Source of the DNA: a virus
Length of the DNA: 20,615 bases
Direction: 5' to 3' (one strand)
IMG/VR virus record: IMGVR_UViG_3300012920_000359
Location: 1 to 20,615 of that record
Of this stretch, positions 7,359 through 15,571 are shown piece after piece. The translations under genes were made by a program, and so were the position numbers. The number at the start of each line of letters is the position of its first letter. Position 1 is the stretch's first letter. Under the pieces are notes generated by a model. That model was not told the DNA's origin and did no database searches. It worked only from the letters and a program-made list of their open reading frames with translations.

Positions 7359-7458
7359 GGTTAATCGGTTGGTTAATCGGTTGGTGGACAGTACGCTACT
7401 TTTCAATACTGCACTACGTTGTAGTTGGTCAATTGGTTGGTTAAAACGTTGGTGGATA
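7359..7458 (+). repeat. Paired 32-bp iteron-like direct repeats
   Basis: Two 32-bp units lie at 7359-7390 and 7427-7458, 36 bp apart. Each consists of two 12-mers followed by GGTGGAYA. The first unit has GGTTAATCGGTT twice, exactly. The second has GGTCAATTGGTT and GGTTAAAACGTT. Arrays of short direct repeats beside AT-rich sequence are typical binding sites for replication initiators or strong regulators. Nothing here proves which. A 13-bp dyad (ACTAC-GTT-GTAGT, 7413-7425) lies between the units. Confidence 0.65.
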
Positions 7459-7462
7459 AAAA

Positions 7463-7489
7463 GCGTTACGCCTAAGTGTAAATACTTAG
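7463..7489. repeat. Two adjacent small palindromes
   Basis: GCGT-T-ACGC (7463-7471) is followed at once by CTAAGT-6-ACTTAG (7472-7489). They lie between the iteron-like repeats and the plus-strand promoter, about 34 bp ahead of its TTTG box, where an operator could sit. Confidence 0.45.
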
Positions 7490-7523
7490 ATTTAAAATTA
7501 ATTTAAAATTTTTTTAAAAAAAG

Positions 7524-7554
7524 TTTGGAGGTTTAGAAAATGTCCGTATATTTG
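7524..7554 (+). promoter_or_regulatory. Bacteroidota-type host promoter for the plus-strand genes
   Basis: TTTG (7524-7527), a 19-nt spacer, then TATATTTG (7547-7554) match the TTTG / TAnnTTTG consensus of the Bacteroidota primary sigma factor. An A/T tract precedes it like an UP element. The predicted leader before the ATG at 7584 is about 25 nt long and almost free of G. GTTTGGAG and GTCCGTAT recur at the same spacing in the promoter at 18433-18463. Confidence 0.8.
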
Positions 7555-7583
7555 TATCAACAAACAACGAAAAACAACACACA

Positions 7584-7802
7584 ATGAATTACTTTTGGAA
7601 TCACGAATATAGACACCTAATGAGAGACTTGAAGGACTCTGTAAAACAAGAAGTAAAAGAAACTTTTATAGAGTTTGACCTAGAACTAAGTGGAAAGTCT
7701 GACCTTCACTATCAATTAATATGTGAGGTGGTTGGAGACTACACTATACAAGGAGAACCTAGCAACGCTAGAGCATTAAGATTAAAAAAGTCATACCTTT
7801 AA
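7584..7802 (+). CDS. Small hypothetical phage protein (plus strand)
   Basis: The 72-residue protein begins MNYFWNHEYRHLMRDLKDSV and has a helical, charged first half. The second half has YQLICEVVGDYTIQGEPS and a basic end. I do not recognise a family. It is the first gene of a two-gene plus-strand unit with its own consensus host promoter and a strong terminator at 8073-8097, opposed to the surrounding minus-strand morphogenesis genes. Such a unit is more likely early or accessory (regulation, host interaction) than structural, which is inference. The start is supported by the promoter spacing and by the A/C-rich leader typical of Bacteroidota translation starts without Shine-Dalgarno sites. 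Confidence 0.7.
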   Translation: MNYFWNHEYRHLMRDLKDSVKQEVKETFIEFDLELSGKSDLHYQLICEVVGDYTIQGEPSNARALRLKKSYL

Positions 7803-7812
7803 AACCAATAAA

Positions 7813-7995
7813 ATGAATAATAAAATAGAAGAACAAATACAAGGACTTATATTAGTAAATAACGCATTAAAAGATAAGAGAAAATTACTTAGGGCAGAGA
7901 TTCTTAAGTTGAACGATGAGATAACCAAGAATAACGCAATGATAAATAGGCTAGATGTTGATTCTTTTATTATGCAAAGAGAAGAACGCGTTTAA
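7813..7995 (+). CDS. Small coiled-coil hypothetical protein (plus strand)
   Basis: The 60-residue protein is almost entirely helical and charged, with a heptad-like run (LRAEILKLNDEITKNNAMIN) suggesting a coiled coil. There is no membrane segment or Cys. It starts 10 nt after the preceding gene, in the same transcript, and is followed by about 75 nt of repeat-bearing sequence and a terminator. No family was recognised. Dimerisation is likely, and a DNA-binding or partner-binding adaptor is possible but unproven. Confidence 0.65.
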   Translation: MNNKIEEQIQGLILVNNALKDKRKLLRAEILKLNDEITKNNAMINRLDVDSFIMQREERV

Positions 7996-8025
7996 TTAAA
8001 GTAAGATTGAAATAAAACAAAAGGG

Positions 8026-8071
8026 GGCGAAAAATTCCACGCAGATTAAAATAAGGCGAAAAGTCGCAGAT
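8026..8071 (+). repeat. Imperfect direct repeat GGCGAAAA...CGCAGAT
   Basis: GGCGAAAA followed by CGCAGAT occurs twice (8026-8046 and 8055-8071) in the 3' untranslated region before the terminator. The second copy can fold into a small GCGA-AAAG-TCGC hairpin. This could be a structured 3' RNA or a small RNA, or a remnant of duplication. Confidence 0.45.
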
Positions 8072-8072
8072 A

Positions 8073-8097
8073 GGGGAGGGTTAAACCTCCCCTTTTT
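8073..8097 (+). terminator. Intrinsic terminator of the plus-strand unit
   Basis: GGGGAGG (8073-8079) pairs with CCTCCCC (8086-8092) around a 6-nt loop, followed by TTTTT. The hairpin also directly follows the stop of the tape measure gene on the minus strand, but there is no minus-strand U-run. It is therefore a clear terminator only for the plus strand and at most a pause or 3'-end stabiliser for the other. Confidence 0.85.
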
Positions 8098-8099
8098 AT

Positions 8100-10922
8100 T
8101 TACAATGTTGCGTTCATTTCTCTATTCCTATCTAACGCTTGTTGGCTAGTGACTTCACTACTTACTACAAACGCTCTCATTGGCTCGTTCTGTAGTTGAG
8201 CGAGTTGATTTATTTCGCTATTACCCACTACATTAAAATTAGGTGCTTGAGAACCTCCACCGCTAGAAACTGTAGGCGCATCTGATGCACCGCCTTCGCC
8301 ACCGTCAAACTTAGAACTAGCAATCTTTACAAGCGAAGACGCACCTGTTGTAGCAACTATACCCGCCTTAACAAAGTTCATACCTGTTAACGCATCTTGT
8401 GGCACTGCGAGTTGTTGCATAATACCCGAAGCGGTAGATGCTATAGTCTGTCCTATTTGCAACGCTTTGTTGACCTTAAATTGCCTCTTTGCACTTGCCT
8501 TATCTTTTGCTTCAAATGCAGAAACTAAGTCGGCTAATGCTCCGAAACCATCTGAAGCCATTGCTACTTTTTGTTGTTGTAACTTTTTAGCGTTATCTAT
8601 CTCTTTCGCAGTCTTTTTGTCATCTATGGCTATAAGGTCTTTTGCGAGTTGGTCGGCTAATTGTTTTTCTAGTTCTGCGTTACCTTCCGCTATAGCAAAC
8701 TTATCATTGTAAGATAAAATAAGTTCTTCCTTCTCTCTTTCTGCATTGTCTTTGATTAGAGATATTCTTAACTTGTTTTGTTCGTCTTCTTTTTGTATTC
8801 TTTTCTCGTTTAGTTTAACACCCTCATTGTAAGCAGTCTCTGCTTCTTTTATAAGTATTTTTAAACGCTTGTCAGAAGTTTCTTTTGTAAACTCAATACT
8901 AAACTCATTCGCTTTCTTTTCAAGTGCTAGACGTGCATCTATTTGGTCTTGAGTTAGTTTCTTTTCTTTACTCTTTTCTACTCCTAATTCTTGTAACGCT
9001 TTTAGTTCTGCTTGTAATGCTTTTAGGGTTTTATTTCTACTTGCTAACTCTCCTTTTGTACTTGCACTACTTACCGCTTCTTGCGCTAGTTTTACCTCTT
9101 CTTTCTTGAGTTCTATTAGACCTTTTAACTCTTTTGCCTCTTCAGACTGCAAGCCTGTAGACTCTTTAGTCTTTTTGTTGCTATTGTCAGTGTTTAGACC
9201 GAACTCCTCAAGTAGTCCGTTCTTTTGGTCTACTAGGTTATTGGTCTTGTCTAGTTCGCTCTTATATTCTGCTTCTGCACTTTGTAAGTCTTTTAACCTT
9301 CTAGTTAGTAGGTCTATACTGTTTCTTACGTCTTTCTGACTACTAAGAGTTTTCTTACCTTGTGCGAATCTCTCTGCGTTTATCTTTTGCTCTTTCTCTA
9401 ACTCTCTTATAAGTTCTTGAGTTTGTTCTATTTGAGTACCGTTACTTTTTGCAAAAGTTCTGCCTTGCTTTATAAACTTCTCTCTAACGTCTAGTTGTGC
9501 TTGACTCGCTTCGTTAGTTTTCTCTAGAAGTTCTTTTCGCGCTTCTGCTGACTCCTCCGCTTGTTCTAATATTTCTTCTTCTTTTTCTTGAACTATTATT
9601 TTGTTGATTAAAGACTCGCTAACCTTATCAATGGCTTTTGACAGTTCTTCATTACTTGCAGTTTCTGCATCTATGTTACCAAGAAAGTCGGGGTACTTTT
9701 CCTGTAGGTCTGAAATAATTTCGTTTCTACGTTCTTGTGTAGTATTGGTATTCCTTAACTCAGATTCTAGTAAGAACAACTCGCTTCTCTCCTCTGCTAG
9801 AGACTCGCTTATTTTCTTTGTTGGCGTTAGGAAGTTTAATAGTGCAGTAGTCGCTTGAACTATACCTCTAAGCAATCCGTTAAACATACCTTCGCCGTCT
9901 TCAATAGATAGCAGGAATCCCTCCCATGCAGAACCTAACTTTGTAGTATCTCCCGCTAAGTTGTCTAGTCTTGTTTCTGCTAGTTTCTTAGCACTACCTT
10001 CTGCACCATTTAAGGACTTCGTTAACTCGTCTATTCTTGGTGTATTATTAGCAAGTGTAAGCAATGACTTTGCACCTACGACACCAACTAACTCAACCGC
10101 AGTATTAAGTTGATTAGAACTATTCTTAACCTTGTCTAACGCTTCGTTTAATGGTATACCCGCTTTAGTTAATTGTATAAACGACTTACTTAGACCTGTA
10201 CCTGCAATAGAACCTTTCAGACCGTTGTCCGCTAATACACCTAACAATGCAGTAGTTTCTTCAACGCTAACACCTAACGCTCTAGCGGTCGGTGCGGCTA
10301 ATTTTAAAGACTCCCTTAGACCTTCAAAGTCTAGCGCAGAAGTAGCCGAACTCTTAGCCATTACGTCAACAACTCTAGCGGTTTCTGAAGCATCTAGACC
10401 AAACGCTCTAAGTGTAGAACCCGCTAGCATTGCAGACTCTCCTAGACCTACGTCTAATGAACTTGCAAGGTTTAGAGTCGCCTCTGTAGACTTGGTTATC
10501 TCCTCTGTTGTAAAACCTAACTTCGCTAACTCGGTTTGTAGTTGCACAACTTCTTTTGCAGTAAACTGAGTAGATGCACCCAACGCTTTCGCTTGGTCTG
10601 ACAGTTTACCCATGTCACTAGCAGATGCGCCAAGTATCGCCTGTAGTCCGCTTAACTCTTTACTAAATCCGCTAAATGTACTTACCAACGAAGTAAAAGC
10701 ACCCGTAATAGCACTTATACCACCAACAACTGCACCAACCGCAAAACCTGTAATAACGTTCTGCATGTTAAACAATCCTTTGACTGCACCGCCGACCGAA
10801 GACGTTAGTCCTTGTGTCGCTTTAGAAGTCTCTTTTAACTTCTTATTCATTCCTTGTGCATCCTTTTCGGTCTGCTTGAAGTTATTGTCTACTTTTATCT
10901 TTATAGTCTTGTTGTCTGCCAT
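8100..10922 (-). CDS. Tail tape measure protein, TP901-type core
   Basis: This 940-residue protein sets tail length and is ejected with DNA. After a short basic, helical N-terminus a hydrophobic Gly/Ala segment (about 45-90) is seen. The TP901/PhageMin_Tail core follows (about 92-340). Its diagnostic strings are LSDQAKALGASTQFTAKEVV, LNLASSLDVGLGESA, LRAFGLDASETARVVDVMAK and LGVSVEETTALLGVLADNGL. From about 370 to 780 there are long charged coiled-coil helices, and near the C-terminus another Gly/Ala-rich hydrophobic segment (about 830-875). It starts in the TAATG overlap with a 48-residue gene and is the last gene of the terminase-tail operon. At roughly 0.15 nm per residue this length would suit a flexible tail of about 140 nm (rule-of-thumb inference). 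Confidence 0.93.
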   Translation of the reverse strand: MADNKTIKIKVDNNFKQTEKDAQGMNKKLKETSKATQGLTSSVGGAVKGLFNMQNVITGFAVGAVVGGISAITGAFTSLVSTFSGFSKELSGLQAILGASASDMGKLSDQAKALGASTQFTAKEVVQLQTELAKLGFTTEEITKSTEATLNLASSLDVGLGESAMLAGSTLRAFGLDASETARVVDVMAKSSATSALDFEGLRESLKLAAPTARALGVSVEETTALLGVLADNGLKGSIAGTGLSKSFIQLTKAGIPLNEALDKVKNSSNQLNTAVELVGVVGAKSLLTLANNTPRIDELTKSLNGAEGSAKKLAETRLDNLAGDTTKLGSAWEGFLLSIEDGEGMFNGLLRGIVQATTALLNFLTPTKKISESLAEERSELFLLESELRNTNTTQERRNEIISDLQEKYPDFLGNIDAETASNEELSKAIDKVSESLINKIIVQEKEEEILEQAEESAEARKELLEKTNEASQAQLDVREKFIKQGRTFAKSNGTQIEQTQELIRELEKEQKINAERFAQGKKTLSSQKDVRNSIDLLTRRLKDLQSAEAEYKSELDKTNNLVDQKNGLLEEFGLNTDNSNKKTKESTGLQSEEAKELKGLIELKKEEVKLAQEAVSSASTKGELASRNKTLKALQAELKALQELGVEKSKEKKLTQDQIDARLALEKKANEFSIEFTKETSDKRLKILIKEAETAYNEGVKLNEKRIQKEDEQNKLRISLIKDNAEREKEELILSYNDKFAIAEGNAELEKQLADQLAKDLIAIDDKKTAKEIDNAKKLQQQKVAMASDGFGALADLVSAFEAKDKASAKRQFKVNKALQIGQTIASTASGIMQQLAVPQDALTGMNFVKAGIVATTGASSLVKIASSKFDGGEGGASDAPTVSSGGGSQAPNFNVVGNSEINQLAQLQNEPMRAFVVSSEVTSQQALDRNREMNATL

Positions 10923-11068
10923 TACTTATTTTTTAACTGTCTCTTTATTTGCTCTCTAACGCCTTTAAAGTTCTTCGGTAAGGTATTTATACCTTTTGCT
11001 ATCTGAACTTCCTTAGAGGCGTTAAAAAAGGGGTCTATGCTCAATATTTCTATTATGTTCTTAATCAT
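10922..11068 (-). CDS. 48-residue gene ahead of the tape measure
   Basis: A short frame starts ATG at 11068, begins MIKNIIEILSIDPFFNASKE and ends in a basic helix (REQIKRQLKNK). It lies 3 nt after the upstream tail gene, and its TAA stop overlaps the tape measure ATG by one base. It fills exactly what would otherwise be a gap in a gapless operon, which supports it as a real gene. The position immediately before a tape measure suggests a small chaperone or tail-assembly helper. No family was recognised. Confidence 0.65.
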   Translation of the reverse strand: MIKNIIEILSIDPFFNASKEVQIAKGINTLPKNFKGVREQIKRQLKNK

Positions 11069-11071
11069 TGT

Positions 11072-13537
11072 TTAGGGTTGTTGCATTATTACTTGTTGGC
11101 TACTTGCTTGTGAGCCATCTGCAAACGTGTATGTTATTGTCAGTATATAAGGCACTATTGTACCGATTCCGTCTCCTTCTTCTTGTAGTACATCGTCACC
11201 ACTTCCGTCTTCTAATGCTAAGTTAAATAATCCGTCTTCTGTAAGTATCAAACCTGTAGCCGTATCATTAGCGGGTATACAAACAGTTATTCTTTGTTCT
11301 TGTGTAATAGTTGACGGTGTAATGCTACTCACTCCGTTACCTGTAATAGTTGCACTAACTGCGTTTTTAGGGAATAGAACCCTAACGTCTATACATTGTG
11401 CGTTTAAATCGGGTAATAATGGCTCTAATGTACCACCGCCACCGCCTACATCTTCAGAAATAACCGCCCTAAAGTCGTGTAAAAGGTCTAGATTGACCTC
11501 TCCTGTAGTAATATTACTACTCATTGAGTTAATAATATAACGCTTATCTCGTATAATTAAGCGGTCATTTAACTCTAAATTGGTCAATATACTTACAGGT
11601 AAGACTGTTTTTACCTTAATATTACGGTTTTTTAGGTTGTATAGGTTGCTTAAGTATGGGAAATAGTAGTCACTAAATAGGTTACTCTGTGACGGCTCAT
11701 CTAAAAGTGTACTATAATCTGCCGAAAAGTTAAGACTTCTAGCACTTCCGTTGTGCAAAACATCTTGACCAAAGGGAACATAGCTAGTTAACTCGTTTGT
11801 AGTCCCTAAATCACCGTCGTTTAACCTAAAATCTGCGTCTTGACTCTCGTACATATACAAGATAGTAGGCTCGGGTGTATATGGTGATAAATTTGAGTCA
11901 ATATTAAACCCTACTTGTAGATTAGTGCCTGTGAACTTATTGTGCATTAAGTTCTCGAATGGTAAATGTATTTTATACTCTCCTCCGTCATATTCAAACC
12001 CACTTTTAGTACTTCCGTAAGACCTACCGAATAGCTTTGTAAATTGTTCATTAGTTACTGACTTGCTAGGCTTATAATCAAACGAAATGTTTTTGTATAA
12101 GGGAACTTTACTAACCTCAATGTCTTCAATATCAACGTGAGGCGTTATGTCTATAATCGCACCCTTTTGATACCAATCGTCTAGGGGTTCAACTTGGTAT
12201 ATATCTACATCGTTCTCCTTACCTAGTCCATAACAAGTGAGGTTAAACATATTTAAGATACCTTTAAAGAAATCGGTAACTTTCATTTTAGGAACGTACT
12301 GAGTAACGTCTAACTCCTCTACAAATGTCATTGATTGAGTGGCTAAAAATTGATTGAAATACTGTTGATAACCTGTAGGACTATATACAACTTCTAGCAC
12401 TTGACTATATATCACATCCATGTCAAAGGTTAAACTTGCATCTGTTGACCTTGCTCTAAATGTAAATGTAGTACTTAAGGACTGATTATTAAAATTATAA
12501 GCGGTATTCGCAAGTGTTGTTATCTCATTAAGAGTATTGCCTATCCCCTCAATGGTTCTAACGACTATACCGTTTTCTATTACATCTACATAATATTTAG
12601 TATTTGAGTCTGAAAGATTAGACACTTCAACCGCTACTCTATGGTATCCCGTTGTAAACGCTATAGGGTTTCCACTACTACTATTAGGTAGATTAGGAAA
12701 CATATCCTCTAAAGGTTGATAGAAAACTTTTACTTTGTTGGGTAGTTCTAGGTATGTCCCTACTTGCAGGTTGCTATTGTAGTTAGTACCTAACGCTACT
12801 CTATTACCAACGTTGAAGCTAGTGTTCTTTGTAATGAATTCAAACTCCTTAGCGTTCTTACAATATAGATACGCCTTCTTAAACCTATCATCGTCTAAAA
12901 ACGTTCCGTTAAACTGTAAGTCGTACCTAGTCTCTATAGCGTCAAATATTGTCTTTATACTAACCGCAGGAAACAACTCATCCGTGACTATTGCATTAGT
13001 TCCTGTGTGTGATATGTCGGTACTCTCTCCATCACCATAGGATAGAATCCTATTGGTTATCAATGGGAATTTAACTGCACCAAAGGTATCGTCTTGAACT
13101 TCTGCTAGAACATTGTTAGGTGTGTAAGAAAAAGAACTACTAGACAACTCCTCTAGGTCTTTTAGCAACTCCTCGCCCATCTTATCCTTTAACGCTAATG
13201 TCTCGCCGTAGAATGTAACCGCATAGCTATCTGCTTGTCCGTTCTTTAAACTCGCCTTCTCTATGCCTATCTTACCTTTTCTAAATGTTGCTAAGTCGAT
13301 TTCTATAGTTGCGTCTCTTCTGAGATTATGGTCTAGTGAACCGTCTATAGCAGACTCATAGAAATGCTCAAAGATTCTATTATTATTGTTAGATGCGGGA
13401 ATGTTAAAGGTCTGACTATAGTCGGTCATTACCGAAGCTATATCATTGATATTTTGTTGACTAGAGTTTACTGTTATATTCTCATCTTGGAATAACTCTA
13501 ATCGCATTCCCTCTACATATACTTGAACGCTTCTCAT
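11072..13537 (-). CDS. Large tail-tip / baseplate-type structural protein
   Basis: The 821-residue protein begins MRSVQVYVEGMRLELFQDEN and soon has DYSQTFNIPASNNNNRIFEH. That second block (a Phe-x-Ile-Pro-x-Ser then Asn-rich turn) is a pattern I know from large tail proteins of Bacteroidota siphophages. The middle has DFFKGILNMFNLTCYG and DDWYQKGAIIDITPHVDIED, typical of hub or tip proteins that form a ring around the tail end. A Gly-rich linker (GGGGGTLEPLLPDL, near residue 700) leads to a C-terminal beta domain of about 110 residues. It starts by TAATG overlap after the 355-residue protein. A baseplate hub or tip role is inferred from family memory and from position in the tail module. Confidence 0.65.
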   Translation of the reverse strand: MRSVQVYVEGMRLELFQDENITVNSSQQNINDIASVMTDYSQTFNIPASNNNNRIFEHFYESAIDGSLDHNLRRDATIEIDLATFRKGKIGIEKASLKNGQADSYAVTFYGETLALKDKMGEELLKDLEELSSSSFSYTPNNVLAEVQDDTFGAVKFPLITNRILSYGDGESTDISHTGTNAIVTDELFPAVSIKTIFDAIETRYDLQFNGTFLDDDRFKKAYLYCKNAKEFEFITKNTSFNVGNRVALGTNYNSNLQVGTYLELPNKVKVFYQPLEDMFPNLPNSSSGNPIAFTTGYHRVAVEVSNLSDSNTKYYVDVIENGIVVRTIEGIGNTLNEITTLANTAYNFNNQSLSTTFTFRARSTDASLTFDMDVIYSQVLEVVYSPTGYQQYFNQFLATQSMTFVEELDVTQYVPKMKVTDFFKGILNMFNLTCYGLGKENDVDIYQVEPLDDWYQKGAIIDITPHVDIEDIEVSKVPLYKNISFDYKPSKSVTNEQFTKLFGRSYGSTKSGFEYDGGEYKIHLPFENLMHNKFTGTNLQVGFNIDSNLSPYTPEPTILYMYESQDADFRLNDGDLGTTNELTSYVPFGQDVLHNGSARSLNFSADYSTLLDEPSQSNLFSDYYFPYLSNLYNLKNRNIKVKTVLPVSILTNLELNDRLIIRDKRYIINSMSSNITTGEVNLDLLHDFRAVISEDVGGGGGTLEPLLPDLNAQCIDVRVLFPKNAVSATITGNGVSSITPSTITQEQRITVCIPANDTATGLILTEDGLFNLALEDGSGDDVLQEEGDGIGTIVPYILTITYTFADGSQASSQQVIMQQP

Positions 13538-14604
13538 TAGATAACCGAGTTAATAAAGTCATTGTTAAAATCAAAGTCTAAGCTATATGAAATAGTCTTA
13601 TCGTCTAGTCCTGTCTGAATATCTAGAGAAGTAGTCTTACACTTAGCAGGTCTATTGTTGACTAGGATTCTCTCAGACATTATTAACTCTTGTAGGTGTG
13701 AGCCAAAGTCTTCGTGTACCCATCCCGAATTAACCTTAATTGATTCTTGACCACTAATATTGAACTGTTGCTTCTGACCTTCTTTAACATCGTAATTAAC
13801 TAGGTTAGACTGCATAAGGTTGTAGTCGTTAGATGTAACGCTTAAAGACTTCTTAGAGGTCTTATACATAAACATCCTAGACCAAGCACCGTAACGATTA
13901 ATGAAGTCAATATATGTAGGCGTGTACTTACACTCTTCTACAGGTTTAAACGTTGCAGTCCAAACGACTGAACTTCCGCCACTTAGCAACTCAACCTTGT
14001 TACCACTCTGTCTATATTGACTGTATAATCTGTCAAAGTTTTTAACACCCGCTACAGATACTGTAGGCGAGAATGTAGCACCCGAATCTAGATTAGTATA
14101 CCTAACAACGTCTCCGACCTCTGCATCTATAGTTATAGAACCCGCTAGTTTTGATTGTTGAGTATGCTCTAAAGATGGTACTTTGAAATAAGTATAAACA
14201 CCCTCTGAAAGTAGTACTTGACCTAAGTCGGGGTTAGTACCTTCTTCGTACGTTCCGAATCCGTCAAATGCAGTATATACAGTAGAGTCTAGTTCTGACT
14301 CACCACTAGATGTTGTTGCGAATCTCTTAATACGTACATTTGCGTAGAAGTTTGTAGATGTTGGTGTGTCGTATGAACCCACGTTACCACTGAACTGATT
14401 AAAGTTAAAATACTCACGAATGTAAGGGGAAACATTGTATATGTTCTGAGTGATATTACTTGCGGGTACATTCTTAGAAAGTATATACTGTGGCTCAGAA
14501 GGTTCTGTACTTCCGTTCCATATTGTTAGTTCTATTCTGCTAGATGTTTGTCCCGTCTCGTCTATCTCAACAATGTAAGGCGACCTACTAAATATTCTAC
14601 TCAT
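13537..14604 (-). CDS. Tail structural protein (distal-tail type candidate)
   Basis: This 355-residue protein begins MSRIFSRSPYIVEIDETGQT, with IELTIWNG and VSPYIREYFNF soon after. It has a central FINRYGAWSRMFMYKTSKKS block and ends with an alternating polar/hydrophobic beta segment (ISYSLDFDFNNDFINSVI). The SPYIVEI start and the INRYGAW stretch match proteins that accompany the large tip protein in Bacteroidota phages. It is therefore probably a distal-tail or adaptor protein between tube and tip. Translation is coupled on both sides: ATGA overlap with the upstream gene and TAATG with the downstream one. No enzyme motif was seen. Confidence 0.6.
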   Translation of the reverse strand: MSRIFSRSPYIVEIDETGQTSSRIELTIWNGSTEPSEPQYILSKNVPASNITQNIYNVSPYIREYFNFNQFSGNVGSYDTPTSTNFYANVRIKRFATTSSGESELDSTVYTAFDGFGTYEEGTNPDLGQVLLSEGVYTYFKVPSLEHTQQSKLAGSITIDAEVGDVVRYTNLDSGATFSPTVSVAGVKNFDRLYSQYRQSGNKVELLSGGSSVVWTATFKPVEECKYTPTYIDFINRYGAWSRMFMYKTSKKSLSVTSNDYNLMQSNLVNYDVKEGQKQQFNISGQESIKVNSGWVHEDFGSHLQELIMSERILVNNRPAKCKTTSLDIQTGLDDKTISYSLDFDFNNDFINSVI

Positions 14605-15122
14605 TTCTTATCTAAATTTGAATCCTCTATCTGACTAAATAACTTATCTAAGTCTAATTTGTACCTCTCGATTAATTCGGTAGGTAAGTTCTTATAATGC
14701 TTCTCAAATGGCTTTGTAAAAAATAGCGTTGCTTTAATACCATGATTGTAGATATGCCTTGCTAGAGCGAACTGAAGACTCTTTCTAGAGACAAACCTTC
14801 CCCTGCTATCCCTAGTTTGTTTAGGTAGTTTCTTTATTGCCCATTGGCTAAATGCAGAAGCGGGAGGTACTTTATCTCTATACTTGTAAGGACTATTCTT
14901 GTTAACTATATAACTAGACTTCTTACCATGAACCCCTCTATCTTGAAAGAATCCATATGCCTTCATTCCAAAGGTAATCTCTATACTATTTGGCGACTCC
15001 TTTACACGCGATTTAAGAGACTTAGATAGACCTCCGCTAGACTTCTGTTTACGCAGATTTCTTTTCGCCTCAGAGATAACGTTCTTCTTGAACTCGTCTA
15101 GATATTTTTGTACTTCAGTCAT
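14601..15122 (-). CDS. HK97 gp10-like tail/neck completion protein
   Basis: The 173-residue basic protein has VHGKKSSYIVNKNSPYKYRD, then PPASAFSQWAIKKL, RGRFVSRKSLQFALARHIY and GIKATLFFTKPFEKHY. This order (Gly-Lys-rich loop, Pro-Pro...Trp helix, RGRF, then Gly-Ile-x-Ala-x-x-Phe-Phe) is characteristic of gp10-like head-tail connector or tail-completion proteins in Gram-negative and Bacteroidota phages. It would sit at the head-tail joint. I chose the ATG at 15122, which overlaps the upstream TAA by one base, the same TAATG arrangement used elsewhere in this operon. An in-frame ATG at 15128 would add two residues. Confidence 0.65.
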   Translation of the reverse strand: MTEVQKYLDEFKKNVISEAKRNLRKQKSSGGLSKSLKSRVKESPNSIEITFGMKAYGFFQDRGVHGKKSSYIVNKNSPYKYRDKVPPASAFSQWAIKKLPKQTRDSRGRFVSRKSLQFALARHIYNHGIKATLFFTKPFEKHYKNLPTELIERYKLDLDKLFSQIEDSNLDKK

Positions 15123-15571
15123 TAGCAAATAGACATACCGTTAGGTATATTGATTGTAAGATTCATAGTCCATCCCGCCACAACATTCTCGAATCTATCT
15201 GTAAAAGGTTCACAGGTAGGAGTGCCGTCTACTTGGAATAGGTCTGTGTGTAAGTCTCCACGCCTTAGCATCTCATACGCTCTAGTTAATACTTGTAGCA
15301 TTGTATTAAGAACATAGTCCTCATTATTGTTACCGTTAAACGCATCTCCTTCTTCTTTAGAGAAGTCTACTATATCCATTGCTATGATGCTGATAGAATA
15401 AGAAATAACATTCTCGTTTAATGTAGCATCGTTAACTATGATGTGACATAGGGGAAATATAGATTGCTTTGACAAGTCAACCTTAAATATATCGCCTTTA
15501 GTCGTGGTGTTGATAATTGGGTCAGTATCCATGTGACCTTTTAACTTATCTATTAAATCGAAGTACATCAT
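15122..15571 (-). CDS. Tail terminator / completion-like protein
   Basis: This 149-residue protein begins MMYFDLIDKLKGHMDTDP, has FPLCHIIVNDATLNENVISY, and ends in an alternating strand pattern (GWTMNLTINIPN). A short helical start, a strand pair around a hydrophobic FPL-x-H-I-I core and a closing beta hairpin fit the small tail-terminator fold. The Bacteroidota versions usually sit beside gp10-like genes as here. The ATG overlaps the TGA stop of the preceding small chaperone-like gene (ATGA). The function is inferred from shape and neighbours. Confidence 0.55.
   Translation of the reverse strand: MMYFDLIDKLKGHMDTDPIINTTTKGDIFKVDLSKQSIFPLCHIIVNDATLNENVISYSISIIAMDIVDFSKEEGDAFNGNNNEDYVLNTMLQVLTRAYEMLRRGDLHTDLFQVDGTPTCEPFTDRFENVVAGWTMNLTINIPNGMSIC

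Noticed and set aside
7213-7583. Phage attachment site in the repeat-rich gap
   Set aside because: No integrase gene and no tRNA-like sequence are visible, so att function has no support; a regulatory or origin role is preferred.
10132-10569. 145-codon open frame on the plus strand
   Set aside because: It lies wholly antisense to the conserved tape measure core, with Ser/Ala-rich low-complexity sequence typical of a shadow frame and no promoter or leader.
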